Shown here: one piece after another, positions 18,075 to 25,487 of the stretch
Numbering within the stretch: position 1 is the first letter of the stretch
How the letters are laid out: every line of letters begins with the position of its first letter
DNA from: Mesorhizobium sp. NBSH29
GTDB taxonomy: Bacteria; Pseudomonadota; Alphaproteobacteria; Rhizobiales; Rhizobiaceae
Direction: 5' to 3'
Assembly (NCBI RefSeq): GCF_015500055.1
Contig: NZ_CP045492.1
Span: 2,614,501-2,678,500 of the forward strand
DNA length: 64,000 nucleotides
Notes under the pieces: generated by a model
Seen by the model: the letters and a program-made list of their open reading frames with translations, nothing else
Database searches by the model: none
What the model was told of the DNA's origin: nothing
Program-made: the position numbers and the translations under genes

Positions 18075-18659
18075 ATGGCACTTCCAATCCTCGACTTTCT
18101 TCTCAGCCGCAATTCCGCACCGATCCAGGAATTGCGAGAGCCCGCACCCGACGATGCACAGATCGAAACCCTTATCCGCGCCGCAACCCGGGTCCCGGAC
18201 CATGGTCGCCTCCAGCCATGGCGTTTTATCATTTATCGTGGAGAGGCACGCCACCAGGTTGGCCAGATGCTGGCTGGTCTCGCCGAACAGCGGGAGGGAC
18301 CGCTGCCCGAAGGCCGCCGTCAGCAGGAGCTGACGCGCTTTTCGCGCGCGCCGCTGGTCATTGGGGTTGTTTCGGTCCCGCGTGAGAATACCAAAATTCC
18401 GCAATGGGAAATGTTTTTGTCGGGTGGTGCGGCGGCGATGAACCTGGTGCTGGCGGCCAATGCGATGGGCTACAAGAGCAACTGGATCTCCAATTGGTAT
18501 TCCGACACCGGTGAGGGCCGCAAGATCCTTGGTCTTGCCCCCGCCGAACGGGTCATCGGCTTCGTTCACATCGGCAGCCATGAGGGCGAGATTTTCGAAC
18601 GCCCGCGCCCCGACGTGAAGGGTCTTTACGCCGACTACTCCGGACCGTTCGAGGAGTAA
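18075..18659 (+). CDS. YdjA-type nitroreductase family protein
   Basis: A 194-aa FMN-dependent oxidoreductase of the nitroreductase superfamily. It shows ATRVPDHGRLQPWRFI (phosphate/FMN-binding Arg region), the dimer-interface segment MFLSGGAAAMNLVLAANAMGYKSNWIS, and the C-terminal GFVHIGSHEG that normally contacts FMN. The natural substrate is unknown. ATG 18075 has AGGAG six nt upstream; longer readings from 18036 have no ribosome site. It is followed after 7 bp by a flavin reductase-like gene, and the pair is probably co-transcribed. It is divergent from the periplasmic gene at 16968-17945. Confidence 0.88.
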   Translation: MALPILDFLLSRNSAPIQELREPAPDDAQIETLIRAATRVPDHGRLQPWRFIIYRGEARHQVGQMLAGLAEQREGPLPEGRRQQELTRFSRAPLVIGVVSVPRENTKIPQWEMFLSGGAAAMNLVLAANAMGYKSNWISNWYSDTGEGRKILGLAPAERVIGFVHIGSHEGEIFERPRPDVKGLYADYSGPFEE

Positions 18660-18666
18660 ATCAACA

Positions 18667-19278
18667 GTGTTTTATGAACCACGAAACGGCCACGGCATGC
18701 CGCACGATCCGTTCAAGGCGCTGGTGTCGCCGCGCCCGATAGGCTGGATCTCGACGCAGGCGTCCAACGGCGCGCTCAACCTCGCACCCTATTCTTTCTT
18801 CAACGCCATTTCGACCAACCCGCATCTGGTGCTGTTTTCGTCCGAGGGGATGAAGGACAGCGCGACCTTTGCCAAAGAAACAAAAGAGTTTGTCGCCAAC
18901 ATTGTCGGTCGTGATCTCGCCGAAAGGATGAACAAAACCGCCGTCGATGCGCCACGCGGTATCAGCGAATTCGACTATGCGGGACTGACTGCAGCGCCCT
19001 CACGCACTATCACGCCACCACGCGTTGCAGAAGCGCCGGCAGCGCTGGAATGCAAGGTGACCAAAATTTTCGAGCCGGATGGACTGGATGGAAAGTCAGC
19101 AGGGGTCGTCGTGGTCATCGGCGAGGTTACGGGGGTTCACATCAACGATGAGTTTATCGGCCCGGACGGTCTTTATGATGCGGTGAAGGCGGGAAACCTC
19201 TCCCGCCTTGGCTATATGGATTATGCGAGCGTGGACAAGGTTTTTGCCATGCGCCGCCCGCGCTGGGAGATCGACTAG
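18667..19278 (+). CDS. Flavin reductase-like (DIM6/NTAB) FMN-binding protein
   Basis: 203 aa, split-barrel FMN-binding fold. Family features are LVSPRPIGWISTQ, NLAPYSFFNAISTNPHLVLFSS, a KETKEFVANIV segment, and GEVTGVHINDEFIG towards the end. Such proteins use FMN for flavin or quinone reduction; several serve as partners of monooxygenases, but no monooxygenase is next to it. The start is GTG at 18667, with GAGGAG of the preceding gene's end supplying the ribosome site, which implies translational coupling. The stop overlaps the end of the convergent CoA-ester lyase gene by 4 bp. Confidence 0.87.
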   Translation: MFYEPRNGHGMPHDPFKALVSPRPIGWISTQASNGALNLAPYSFFNAISTNPHLVLFSSEGMKDSATFAKETKEFVANIVGRDLAERMNKTAVDAPRGISEFDYAGLTAAPSRTITPPRVAEAPAALECKVTKIFEPDGLDGKSAGVVVVIGEVTGVHINDEFIGPDGLYDAVKAGNLSRLGYMDYASVDKVFAMRRPRWEID

Positions 19279-20153
19279 CGCAAGACGCCTGCCCGCGCGA
19301 GCAACCGTGTGGCGCGAGTGAGGTGGGGCCGGTCATACATTTTTCCATCTATCGCTACCACGCCGGGATTTCCCGCGTTCTCAAATGCCTCGATGACCGA
19401 CTGCGCATGCTCAACCGCTTGTGCGCTCGGTGTAAAAGCCTCGTTGATGATGGGCACCTGCACTGGATGGATCGCCATCTTGCCGGTAAACCCGTCGCGC
19501 TCGGCGTCCGCGCATTCATGGCGCAAGCCGGCCTCATCACGGAAATTGACAAACACAGTATCGATGGCCGCGACATCGCAGGCAGAGGCGGCCAAAATCG
19601 TCATGGTGCGCGCGTGGCGAAAGACATCAGTATAGCGGCCTTCGGCATCCCGTGTGGCGTGTGCACCGATCACTGCCGAAAGATCCTCCGCACCCCAGGT
19701 CAGTCCGGCAAGCCTTGGCGTGCGGTTGGTTGCGCCCCAGGTCGAGGCCGCCAAAAGTCCAGCCGCCGTCTCGGTCATAATGGCGAGGATCGCCGTTGAG
19801 CCGTCTGGAATTCCGTTTTCGACCTCATGTACGCGCAGTTTCGCTGAAAGGTGCATCGCATCCGCGCTGCTGTTTGCTTTGGGCAGCATGATCCCGTCAG
19901 GTCGAGCTGCCATCGCCGCGCCGAGATCGTCATCGATCAGCCCCGACGCCAGATCGTTGACGCGGATATAGATCCTTGGTCCGGCAACCTGGTTCCGGGC
20001 GGCGAGAAAACCGGCGGCGATGGCGCGCGCGGTAGCCTTGTTTGCGAGGGCCACCGAATCTTCAAGGTCGACGATCACACAGTCGGCACCGCTTCCAAAA
20101 CCCTTCTCCAGCTTCTTTTCTGAATCGCCTGGAACAAACAGGAGCGAGCGCAT
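19275..20153 (-). CDS. HpcH/HpaI-family CoA ester lyase (CitE/Mcl-like)
   Basis: A 292-aa TIM-barrel lyase. It begins MRSLLFVPGDSEKKLEK, the standard CitE/malyl-CoA lyase start, followed by CVIVDLEDSVA (Mg ligand region), the active-site Arg in IYIRVNDL, GIMLPKANS, MTETAAGLL with the catalytic Glu, LTWGAEDLSAVIGA and GKMAIHPVQVPIINEAF. Such enzymes cleave or form malyl-CoA, citramalyl-CoA or beta-methylmalyl-CoA; the exact substrate cannot be read. The ATG overlaps the stop of the upstream MaoC gene as TGATG, so the two proteins are made together and probably act on successive CoA esters. It has 4 bp of tail-to-tail overlap with the flavin reductase gene. Confidence 0.9.
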   Translation of the reverse strand: MRSLLFVPGDSEKKLEKGFGSGADCVIVDLEDSVALANKATARAIAAGFLAARNQVAGPRIYIRVNDLASGLIDDDLGAAMAARPDGIMLPKANSSADAMHLSAKLRVHEVENGIPDGSTAILAIMTETAAGLLAASTWGATNRTPRLAGLTWGAEDLSAVIGAHATRDAEGRYTDVFRHARTMTILAASACDVAAIDTVFVNFRDEAGLRHECADAERDGFTGKMAIHPVQVPIINEAFTPSAQAVEHAQSVIEAFENAGNPGVVAIDGKMYDRPHLTRATRLLARAGVLR

Positions 20154-20608
20154 CAACCGGCATTCTTCTTGGCGAGCATCGCCTGTCGCGTGCATTGAGC
20201 CACGAGCATCCCCGCCTGATTATAGGCTCGATGCTCGAACTCGACGATACCGCGATCCGGTTTGGATTTGGACCCACGCACCGATTTCACCTCGGTTTCC
20301 ACGCGGATCGTATCGCCGTGAAAGACCGGGTGCGGAAAGGTGGTCTCGGTCATGCCCAGATTGGCAAGCGTGGTGCCAAGTGTGGTGTCGTGCACGGAAA
20401 TGCCGATCATCAGGCCGAGCGTGAACAGCGAGTTGACTAGTGGCTTGCCCCACTCCGATTTCGCTGCAAAATCGAAATCGATGTGCAGCGGCTGCGGGTT
20501 CATCGTCATCACCGAAAACATCACATTGTCACTCTCGGTGACGGTGCGGGTGATCGGGTGGCGGATCACCTGTCCGACCACAAACTCTTCCAGATATAGC
20601 CCGGCCAT
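20153..20608 (-). CDS. MaoC-family (hot-dog) enoyl-CoA hydratase-like protein
   Basis: A 151-aa single hot-dog domain protein. The hydratase-type residues lie in MTMNPQPLHIDFDFAAKSEWGKPLVNSL, where the Asp/His pair of R-specific hydratases is expected (here N-P-Q-P-L-H). The ribosome site AGGAGGAG stands 4 nt before ATG 20608; the open frame reaches 20794 but the extra N-terminus is not family-like. With the coupled lyase gene it resembles mesaconyl-CoA hydratase/beta-methylmalyl-CoA lyase or citramalyl-CoA-type pairs. It may hydrate a branched C4-C5 dicarboxylic acyl-CoA; this is inference from the pairing. Confidence 0.86.
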   Translation of the reverse strand: MAGLYLEEFVVGQVIRHPITRTVTESDNVMFSVMTMNPQPLHIDFDFAAKSEWGKPLVNSLFTLGLMIGISVHDTTLGTTLANLGMTETTFPHPVFHGDTIRVETEVKSVRGSKSKPDRGIVEFEHRAYNQAGMLVAQCTRQAMLAKKNAG

Positions 20609-20779
20609 ACAGCTCCTCCTGTCGATGCTCCCGTTGATAGAGCAGCTTGGCAAAAAGCGGAAACTGCTTTTTTGGAAATGCCCGCGTAGCAAGTGCCCGC
20701 TGGTTAAAGAACATGGTGAACCGTTCGTAAACCAATTGCGGCTAATGTGATCTCCAGAGTTGTAGGAGTTTGCGTCAGT

Positions 20780-21901
20780 ATGGTTGTGGGGCATTTTCTG
20801 AGGTGGATGGAAACAGCGCGTGTTGCCGAGCGTGCCGCAGCTGCAGCCGCCATGGCCACCGCTTATATCGAGGGCGAGCTTGCCTTCGAAGACCGGTGCG
20901 CGGCTGAAGCGGCTCTTACATTGCTTCTGGACGATCCTTCCTCAAAGGTACGACTGTCATTGGCAGATGCGCTGTCGATGAGCCGTCACGCGCCGGTGCA
21001 AATTATTGCAGCGCTGGCGTCAGATCAGCCCGAAGTGGCTTCGCTCGTTCTCGGCCGCTCGCCGCTTCTGACCGATGCCGATCTGATCGACCGGGTGGCT
21101 TCCGGCAGTGGGCCCATCCAGCGCCTCATCGCAGCCCGTGCCGGTATTTCAATGGCGCTGTCTGCAGCGATTGCCGAAGTGGGCGAGGCAGAAGCCTGCC
21201 GCGAACTTTTGAACAACTCCTCCGCTGATATCGCATCCCTGAGCTTTCGCCGCATCGCCGAGCGCCTCGGTGATGTCGCAGAGGTTCGCGAAGCCATGCT
21301 GTCCGACGGCAGGCTGCCCTCCGACTGCCGCCACACACTGCTGGTGAAGCTCGGAGAGGCCCTGAAAACCTCGCCGTTGGTTGTTGCCATGATGGGTGCC
21401 GCGCGTGCCGAACGGGTGACGCGGGAAGCCTGCGTGCGGAGCTCCCTGACCCTGATCGAAAACACACCCGAAGTTGAATTCGCAGCTCTGATAGAGCATC
21501 TGCGCATCCGCGGCGACCTGACCGCAAGCTTTCTGGTGCGCGCCGTTGCGCATGGCAAGATCGACTTCTTTGGCTGCGCCGTGGTTGCCCTGACGGGCCA
21601 AAGCGAAAACCGGGTGAGGGCACTTCTGGCTGGTGGCCAGGATGTTGCCCTTGCATCTCTGTTCCGCAAGGCCGGGCTTTCAGCTGCCGTACACGCCGTG
21701 ATTCTCAAAGCACTGAAGATCTGGCGCGAAGTTGCCAACGGTAAACGTCTTGCAGGCGCACAGGAAGTCAGCTGGATGATGCTGCAGGAATTAGGTCCAC
21801 GCAATGAGCCAGCTGAACTCGCAAGCCTGCTCAAATCAATTCATCTCGGAGCCTTGCGCGAAAACGCGCGCGGGCACGCTCTGTCGATCGCGGCAGCCTA
21901 A
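20780..21901 (+). CDS. DUF2336 alpha-helical repeat protein
   Basis: A 373-aa protein of the DUF2336 family found in alphaproteobacteria; function unknown. It is Ala/Leu-rich and almost wholly alpha-helical, with HEAT/armadillo-like pairs such as SSKVRLSLADALSMSRHAPVQIIAALASDQPEVASLVLGRSPLL and further similar units to about residue 330. No signal peptide is seen; an interaction scaffold is likely. ATG 20780 has AGGAG 11 nt upstream; GTG 20747 is a longer option. It is divergent from the MaoC gene and ends 9 bp from the convergent parE stop. Confidence 0.8.
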   Translation: MVVGHFLRWMETARVAERAAAAAAMATAYIEGELAFEDRCAAEAALTLLLDDPSSKVRLSLADALSMSRHAPVQIIAALASDQPEVASLVLGRSPLLTDADLIDRVASGSGPIQRLIAARAGISMALSAAIAEVGEAEACRELLNNSSADIASLSFRRIAERLGDVAEVREAMLSDGRLPSDCRHTLLVKLGEALKTSPLVVAMMGAARAERVTREACVRSSLTLIENTPEVEFAALIEHLRIRGDLTASFLVRAVAHGKIDFFGCAVVALTGQSENRVRALLAGGQDVALASLFRKAGLSAAVHAVILKALKIWREVANGKRLAGAQEVSWMMLQELGPRNEPAELASLLKSIHLGALRENARGHALSIAAA

Positions 21902-21910
21902 CGTAGGGTC

Positions 21911-23974
21911 TCAGATATCAAGATTATCCGATGTTGCGAACTCGGCATTGTCTTGGATAAACCGGAAGCGTGCTTCAGGTTTGGTGCCCATCAGAGCATC
22001 GACGGAAGCCTTGGTCTCGGCCGCATCATGGGCGATCTCGACGCGCAGGAGTGTGCGCTTGCGCTTGTCCATGGTGGTCTCTTTAAGTTGAGCCGCCATC
22101 ATCTCGCCAAGGCCCTTGAAGCGGCCGATCTCGATCTTGCCGCGACCCGTAAATTCGGTGCGGATGAGTTCGTCCTTGTGTGCATCGTCTCGCGCATAGG
22201 CCACCTTGCCGCCCTGACGGATCGAATACAGCGGCGGCACGGCCATATAGAGGTGGCCGCCCTGAATGAGATCGGGCATCTCCTGATAGAAGAATGTGAT
22301 CAGCAACGAAGCAATATGTGCACCATCGACGTCAGCATCGGTCATGATGATCACGCGGTCATAGCGCAGGTCATCCTCCCGGTAGCGAGACCGCGTTCCG
22401 CAGCCCAACGCCTGAATAAGATCGGCTATCTGCTGGTTGGAAGTGAGCTTGTCTGCTCCGGCGCTCGCCACATTCAAAATCTTGCCGCGTAGAGGCAAGA
22501 TTGCCTGGCTCGCGCGGTCTCGCGCTTGCTTGGCCGAACCGCCAGCCGAATCACCCTCTACGATGAAGATTTCTGCACCCGCCGCCGCGTTTTGAGTGCA
22601 GTCGGCAAGCTTGCCTGGCAGGCGCAATTTGCGCACCGCGCTCTTTCGGTTGACTTCTTTTTCCTGCCGGCGTTTTACGCGCTCATCGGCCCGCGCAATC
22701 ACCCAGTCGAGAAGCTTTGAGGCTTCTTGCGGGTTGTCGGCAAGCCAGTGATCGAACGGATCGCGTAGCGCGCTTTCCACGATGCGGACCGCCTCGACGG
22801 TCGCCAGCTTGTCTTTGGTCTGGCCGACAAATTCCGGCTCGCGGATGAAAACCGACAGCATGCCGGCGGCTGAAATCATCACGTCTTCGCTGGTCACCAC
22901 GCTGGCGCGCTTATTGCCGGCGAGTTCAGCATAGGCCTTGAGGCCGCGCGTCAAGACGTTGCGCAGGCCAAGCTCGTGCGTGCCACCCTCATGCGTCGGG
23001 ATGGTGTTGCAGTAGGAGTTCAAAAACCCGTCGCCGCCATACCAGGTGACAGCCCATTCGACCGATCCGTGGCCGCTCGTCTTTTCCGACTTGCCTGCAA
23101 AGGCCTCGCGGGTGACCTGAAAATCATCGCCGAGCGAGGCGCTCAGATAATCCTTTAGACCGCCCGGGAAATGGAACACGGCCTTTGGCGGCGTCTGGTC
23201 CTTCTCGCCGAGCATGGAGGCTTCGCAAGACCAACGGATCTCGACGCCACCAAACAGATACGCCTTTGAGCGCGCCATGCGGTAGAGCCGCGCCGGTTCG
23301 AATGCAGCGCCCTTGCCAAAAATGTCCGGGTCGGGGTGAAACCGCACTTTCGTGCCACGGCGGTTCTGGATGTCGCCCAGTTTTTCCAGCCCGCCCTGCG
23401 GAATGCCGCGTGAAAAGCGCTGCCGGTAGAGCTGGCGTCCGCGAGCGACTTCTACTTCAAGGTCATCAGATAATGCGTTGACCACCGACACGCCCACGCC
23501 GTGCAAACCGCCGGAGGTCTCGTAGACCTTGGAATCAAACTTGCCGCCCGCATGCAGCGTTGTCATGATGACTTCGAGCGCTGACTTGTCCTTGAACTTC
23601 GGATGCGGATCGACCGGTATTCCGCGCCCATTGTCAGTGACAGTCAGATAGCCATCGGCCGTAAGCTCCACCTCGATGAAAGTTGCATGGCCGGCCACCG
23701 CCTCATCCATGGAGTTGTCGATGACTTCGGCAAACAGGTGATGCAGCGCCTTCTCGTCGGTGCCGCCAATATACATCCCAGGACGCCGGCGGACGGGCTC
23801 GAGCCCCTCCAGCACTTCGATGTCAGCGGCGCTATAGCCCTCGCTGCCATCGCGCGATGAAGCAGGTGCCTTGGCGCGCGCCGCCTGCACCAACGGGTCA
23901 GCGGGCCGCGAAGCCGGCGTCGGCTTGGGCTCGGGCGCACCGAGCGTAGCGAAAAGGTCGTTATTGTCGTCCAT
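21911..23974 (-). CDS. parE: DNA topoisomerase IV subunit B
   Basis: ATPase subunit of the chromosome-decatenating type IIA topoisomerase. 687 aa. The order of parts is: variable acidic N-terminus, GHKL ATPase domain (EVIDNSMDEAVAG, TVTDNGRGIPVD, GGLHGVGVSVVNALS), transducer domain, TOPRIM domain (IFIVEGDSAGGSAKQARDR and MTDADVDGAHIASLL) and the short C-terminal domain (GLGEMMAAQLKETTMD). The shortness of the C-terminus and the sequence FKGLGEM favour ParE over GyrB, but separating the two by eye is not absolute. The start ATG 23974 has only a weak ribosome site. The parC gene is not in the window. Confidence 0.93.
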   Translation of the reverse strand: MDDNNDLFATLGAPEPKPTPASRPADPLVQAARAKAPASSRDGSEGYSAADIEVLEGLEPVRRRPGMYIGGTDEKALHHLFAEVIDNSMDEAVAGHATFIEVELTADGYLTVTDNGRGIPVDPHPKFKDKSALEVIMTTLHAGGKFDSKVYETSGGLHGVGVSVVNALSDDLEVEVARGRQLYRQRFSRGIPQGGLEKLGDIQNRRGTKVRFHPDPDIFGKGAAFEPARLYRMARSKAYLFGGVEIRWSCEASMLGEKDQTPPKAVFHFPGGLKDYLSASLGDDFQVTREAFAGKSEKTSGHGSVEWAVTWYGGDGFLNSYCNTIPTHEGGTHELGLRNVLTRGLKAYAELAGNKRASVVTSEDVMISAAGMLSVFIREPEFVGQTKDKLATVEAVRIVESALRDPFDHWLADNPQEASKLLDWVIARADERVKRRQEKEVNRKSAVRKLRLPGKLADCTQNAAAGAEIFIVEGDSAGGSAKQARDRASQAILPLRGKILNVASAGADKLTSNQQIADLIQALGCGTRSRYREDDLRYDRVIIMTDADVDGAHIASLLITFFYQEMPDLIQGGHLYMAVPPLYSIRQGGKVAYARDDAHKDELIRTEFTGRGKIEIGRFKGLGEMMAAQLKETTMDKRKRTLLRVEIAHDAAETKASVDALMGTKPEARFRFIQDNAEFATSDNLDI

Positions 23975-24274
23975 GAATTATTTTCTGCTGTAGCCGCGAA
24001 TCAAGCTGCGATTGTGGCATGCTTTCCTTTGGAAAGCACAGCGGTTCCCGTTCCGTTCGATGGCCAAAGAGCGTGCTTTTCCACGTTTTGCGGCGCCGTT
24101 GCAAGCGCGGCTGGTCTCATGAGCGCGGGGGCCGGGATCTCGCACACTGTGTAACGTCGAGACGACGCCCTCGATCGCACATCCTCTCGCTGTTGGGGAA
24201 GGGGCGTTTTATGCCCTCGTCAGGCACGCCCTAGCGGCGCCGAAGAACCGGCGCCGCGTTTTAGCGTCTAAATC
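23975..24274. other. Non-coding 300-bp gap upstream of parE
   Basis: Holds the upstream region of parE and the 3' end region of the binding-protein gene. Apart from the hairpin at 24234-24257 I see no gene-like frame; the short frames here lack ribosome sites and family-like sequence. Confidence 0.5.
24234..24257. terminator. Perfect 8-bp stem hairpin after the binding-protein gene
   Basis: GCGGCGCC and GGCGCCGC pair around the loop GAAGAACC, 18 bp beyond the stop of the gene ending at 24275. On the plus strand it is followed by GTTTTAG; on the gene's own strand there is no T-run. A terminator or 3' stabiliser is likely. Confidence 0.5.
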
Positions 24275-25285
24275 TTAGCGCGAAGGGGGAGCGTAGATCA
24301 GGCCGCCCTTGTTCCACAGCGCGTTCAGCCCGCGGTCGATCTTCAGGGGGCTGGACAGGCCAATATTGCGTTCGAATATCTCACCATAATTGCCGACTGC
24401 CTTGACTATGTCGTAGGCAAATCCTGCTCCAAGACCCAACTGCTGGCCGGTTTCACCCTCGACGCCGAGAAACCGCCGCACTTCAGGGTTTTGCGACGTA
24501 CGCCCTGCTTCAACCGTGTCCTTTGTCAGTCCCATTTCTTCAGCTTCGATCAACGAGAAAAGGGTCCAGCGCACAATGCTGAACCACTGATCGTCGCCCT
24601 GGCGAACGACCGGGCCGAGAGGCTCCTTCGAGATGATCTCAGGCAAGATGACGAAAGCTGACGGGTCGGTAAGTTTCAGCTTTTGCGCGTAAAGTGCGGA
24701 GGCGTCTGTGGAATACACGTCGCACCGTCCGCTTTCGAAAGCATCGATAATGCCGTCTGCGGAATCGATCACAACCGCTTCAAATTCAAGTTTGTTTGCC
24801 TGAAAATAATCAGCGAGGTTTTGTTCCGTGGTCGTGCCCTGCTCGGCGCACACAGTGGAGCCTGAAAGCTTCAACGCGCTGTCCACACCGAGTTTTGTTG
24901 GGACCATAAAGCCCTGGCCATCATAATAGGCCGTTCCTACGAAACGCAGTCCCATGCTCGTGTCGCGCGACAATGACCATGTCGTCTGGCGTGATAGAAG
25001 GTCGACTTCTCCCGACTGGAGAGCCGTAAAGCGTTCCTTTGTGGACAGAGCGACATATTTTACCTTCTCCGGATCGCCCAGGGTGGCTGCTGCGACGGCA
25101 CGGCAGAAATCAACATCGAAACCGGTCCATTTGCCCTGATCATCGGGTGCAGAAAAACCTGCAACCCCTTGGCTGACGCCGCACACAACGTCACCACGTT
25201 GTTTGATGATATCCAGTGTGCCGGCTGTCGCCGGCGCAGCTAGTCCCGCGGACAGGGCAAGAGCTAAAGTCAGTGCATGTTTCAT
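24275..25285 (-). CDS. AapJ-like amino-acid ABC transporter substrate-binding protein
   Basis: A 336-aa periplasmic binding protein of the general L-amino acid (Aap/Bzt) type. The N-terminus MKHALTLALALSAGLAAPATA is a signal peptide with a clear AxA cut site. The mature protein shows the family 3 solute-binding pattern: VVCGVSQGVAGFSAPDDQGKWTGFDVDFCRAVAAA, VALSTKERFTALQSGEVDLLSRQTTWSLSRD, and the C-terminal SPLKIDRGLNALWNKGGLIYAPP typical of AapJ. GGGAGGA precedes the ATG. No permease (AapQ/M) or ATPase (AapP) gene is adjacent, so it must feed a transporter encoded elsewhere. It lies 202 bp downstream of the fusion gene on the same strand, with a 26-bp palindrome between them. Confidence 0.92.
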   Translation of the reverse strand: MKHALTLALALSAGLAAPATAGTLDIIKQRGDVVCGVSQGVAGFSAPDDQGKWTGFDVDFCRAVAAATLGDPEKVKYVALSTKERFTALQSGEVDLLSRQTTWSLSRDTSMGLRFVGTAYYDGQGFMVPTKLGVDSALKLSGSTVCAEQGTTTEQNLADYFQANKLEFEAVVIDSADGIIDAFESGRCDVYSTDASALYAQKLKLTDPSAFVILPEIISKEPLGPVVRQGDDQWFSIVRWTLFSLIEAEEMGLTKDTVEAGRTSQNPEVRRFLGVEGETGQQLGLGAGFAYDIVKAVGNYGEIFERNIGLSSPLKIDRGLNALWNKGGLIYAPPSR

Positions 25286-25336
25286 GGTTTTCCTCCCAGT
25301 TGTTAATTGCGCTATTCAAAGGCAAAGCTTCTCCTT

Positions 25337-25362
25337 CCGCGCATGCATGCATGCATGCGCGG
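25337..25362. promoter_or_regulatory. Perfect 26-bp palindrome built on GCAT repeats
   Basis: The half-site CCGCGCATGCATG is followed at once by its exact reverse complement CATGCATGCGCGG. It lies 52 bp upstream of the binding-protein start codon. On the gene's strand the hexamer TTGACC overlaps its upstream edge and could be a -35 box. A dimeric regulator site is the simplest reading; a cruciform or RNA hairpin is also possible. Confidence 0.7.
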
Positions 25363-25487
25363 TCAACCCTGCTTTCATCTCCTGCTTTCAGCGCGCGGCG
25401 TGGGCGGCAGCGCTGAATTTTCTGGACATCGCGCTTTTCATGAAGCGTTGAACGTCCTGTCTTTGTCGCCCTTCGAAAGGCGTCAGG

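Noticed and set aside
17946-18581. N-terminal extension of the periplasmic protein to 537 aa
   Set aside because: It is antisense to the nitroreductase gene and would place the signal peptide in the middle of the protein.
25337-25362. CRISPR or simple tandem repeat
   Set aside because: Only one short perfect palindrome is present, with no spacer-repeat array.
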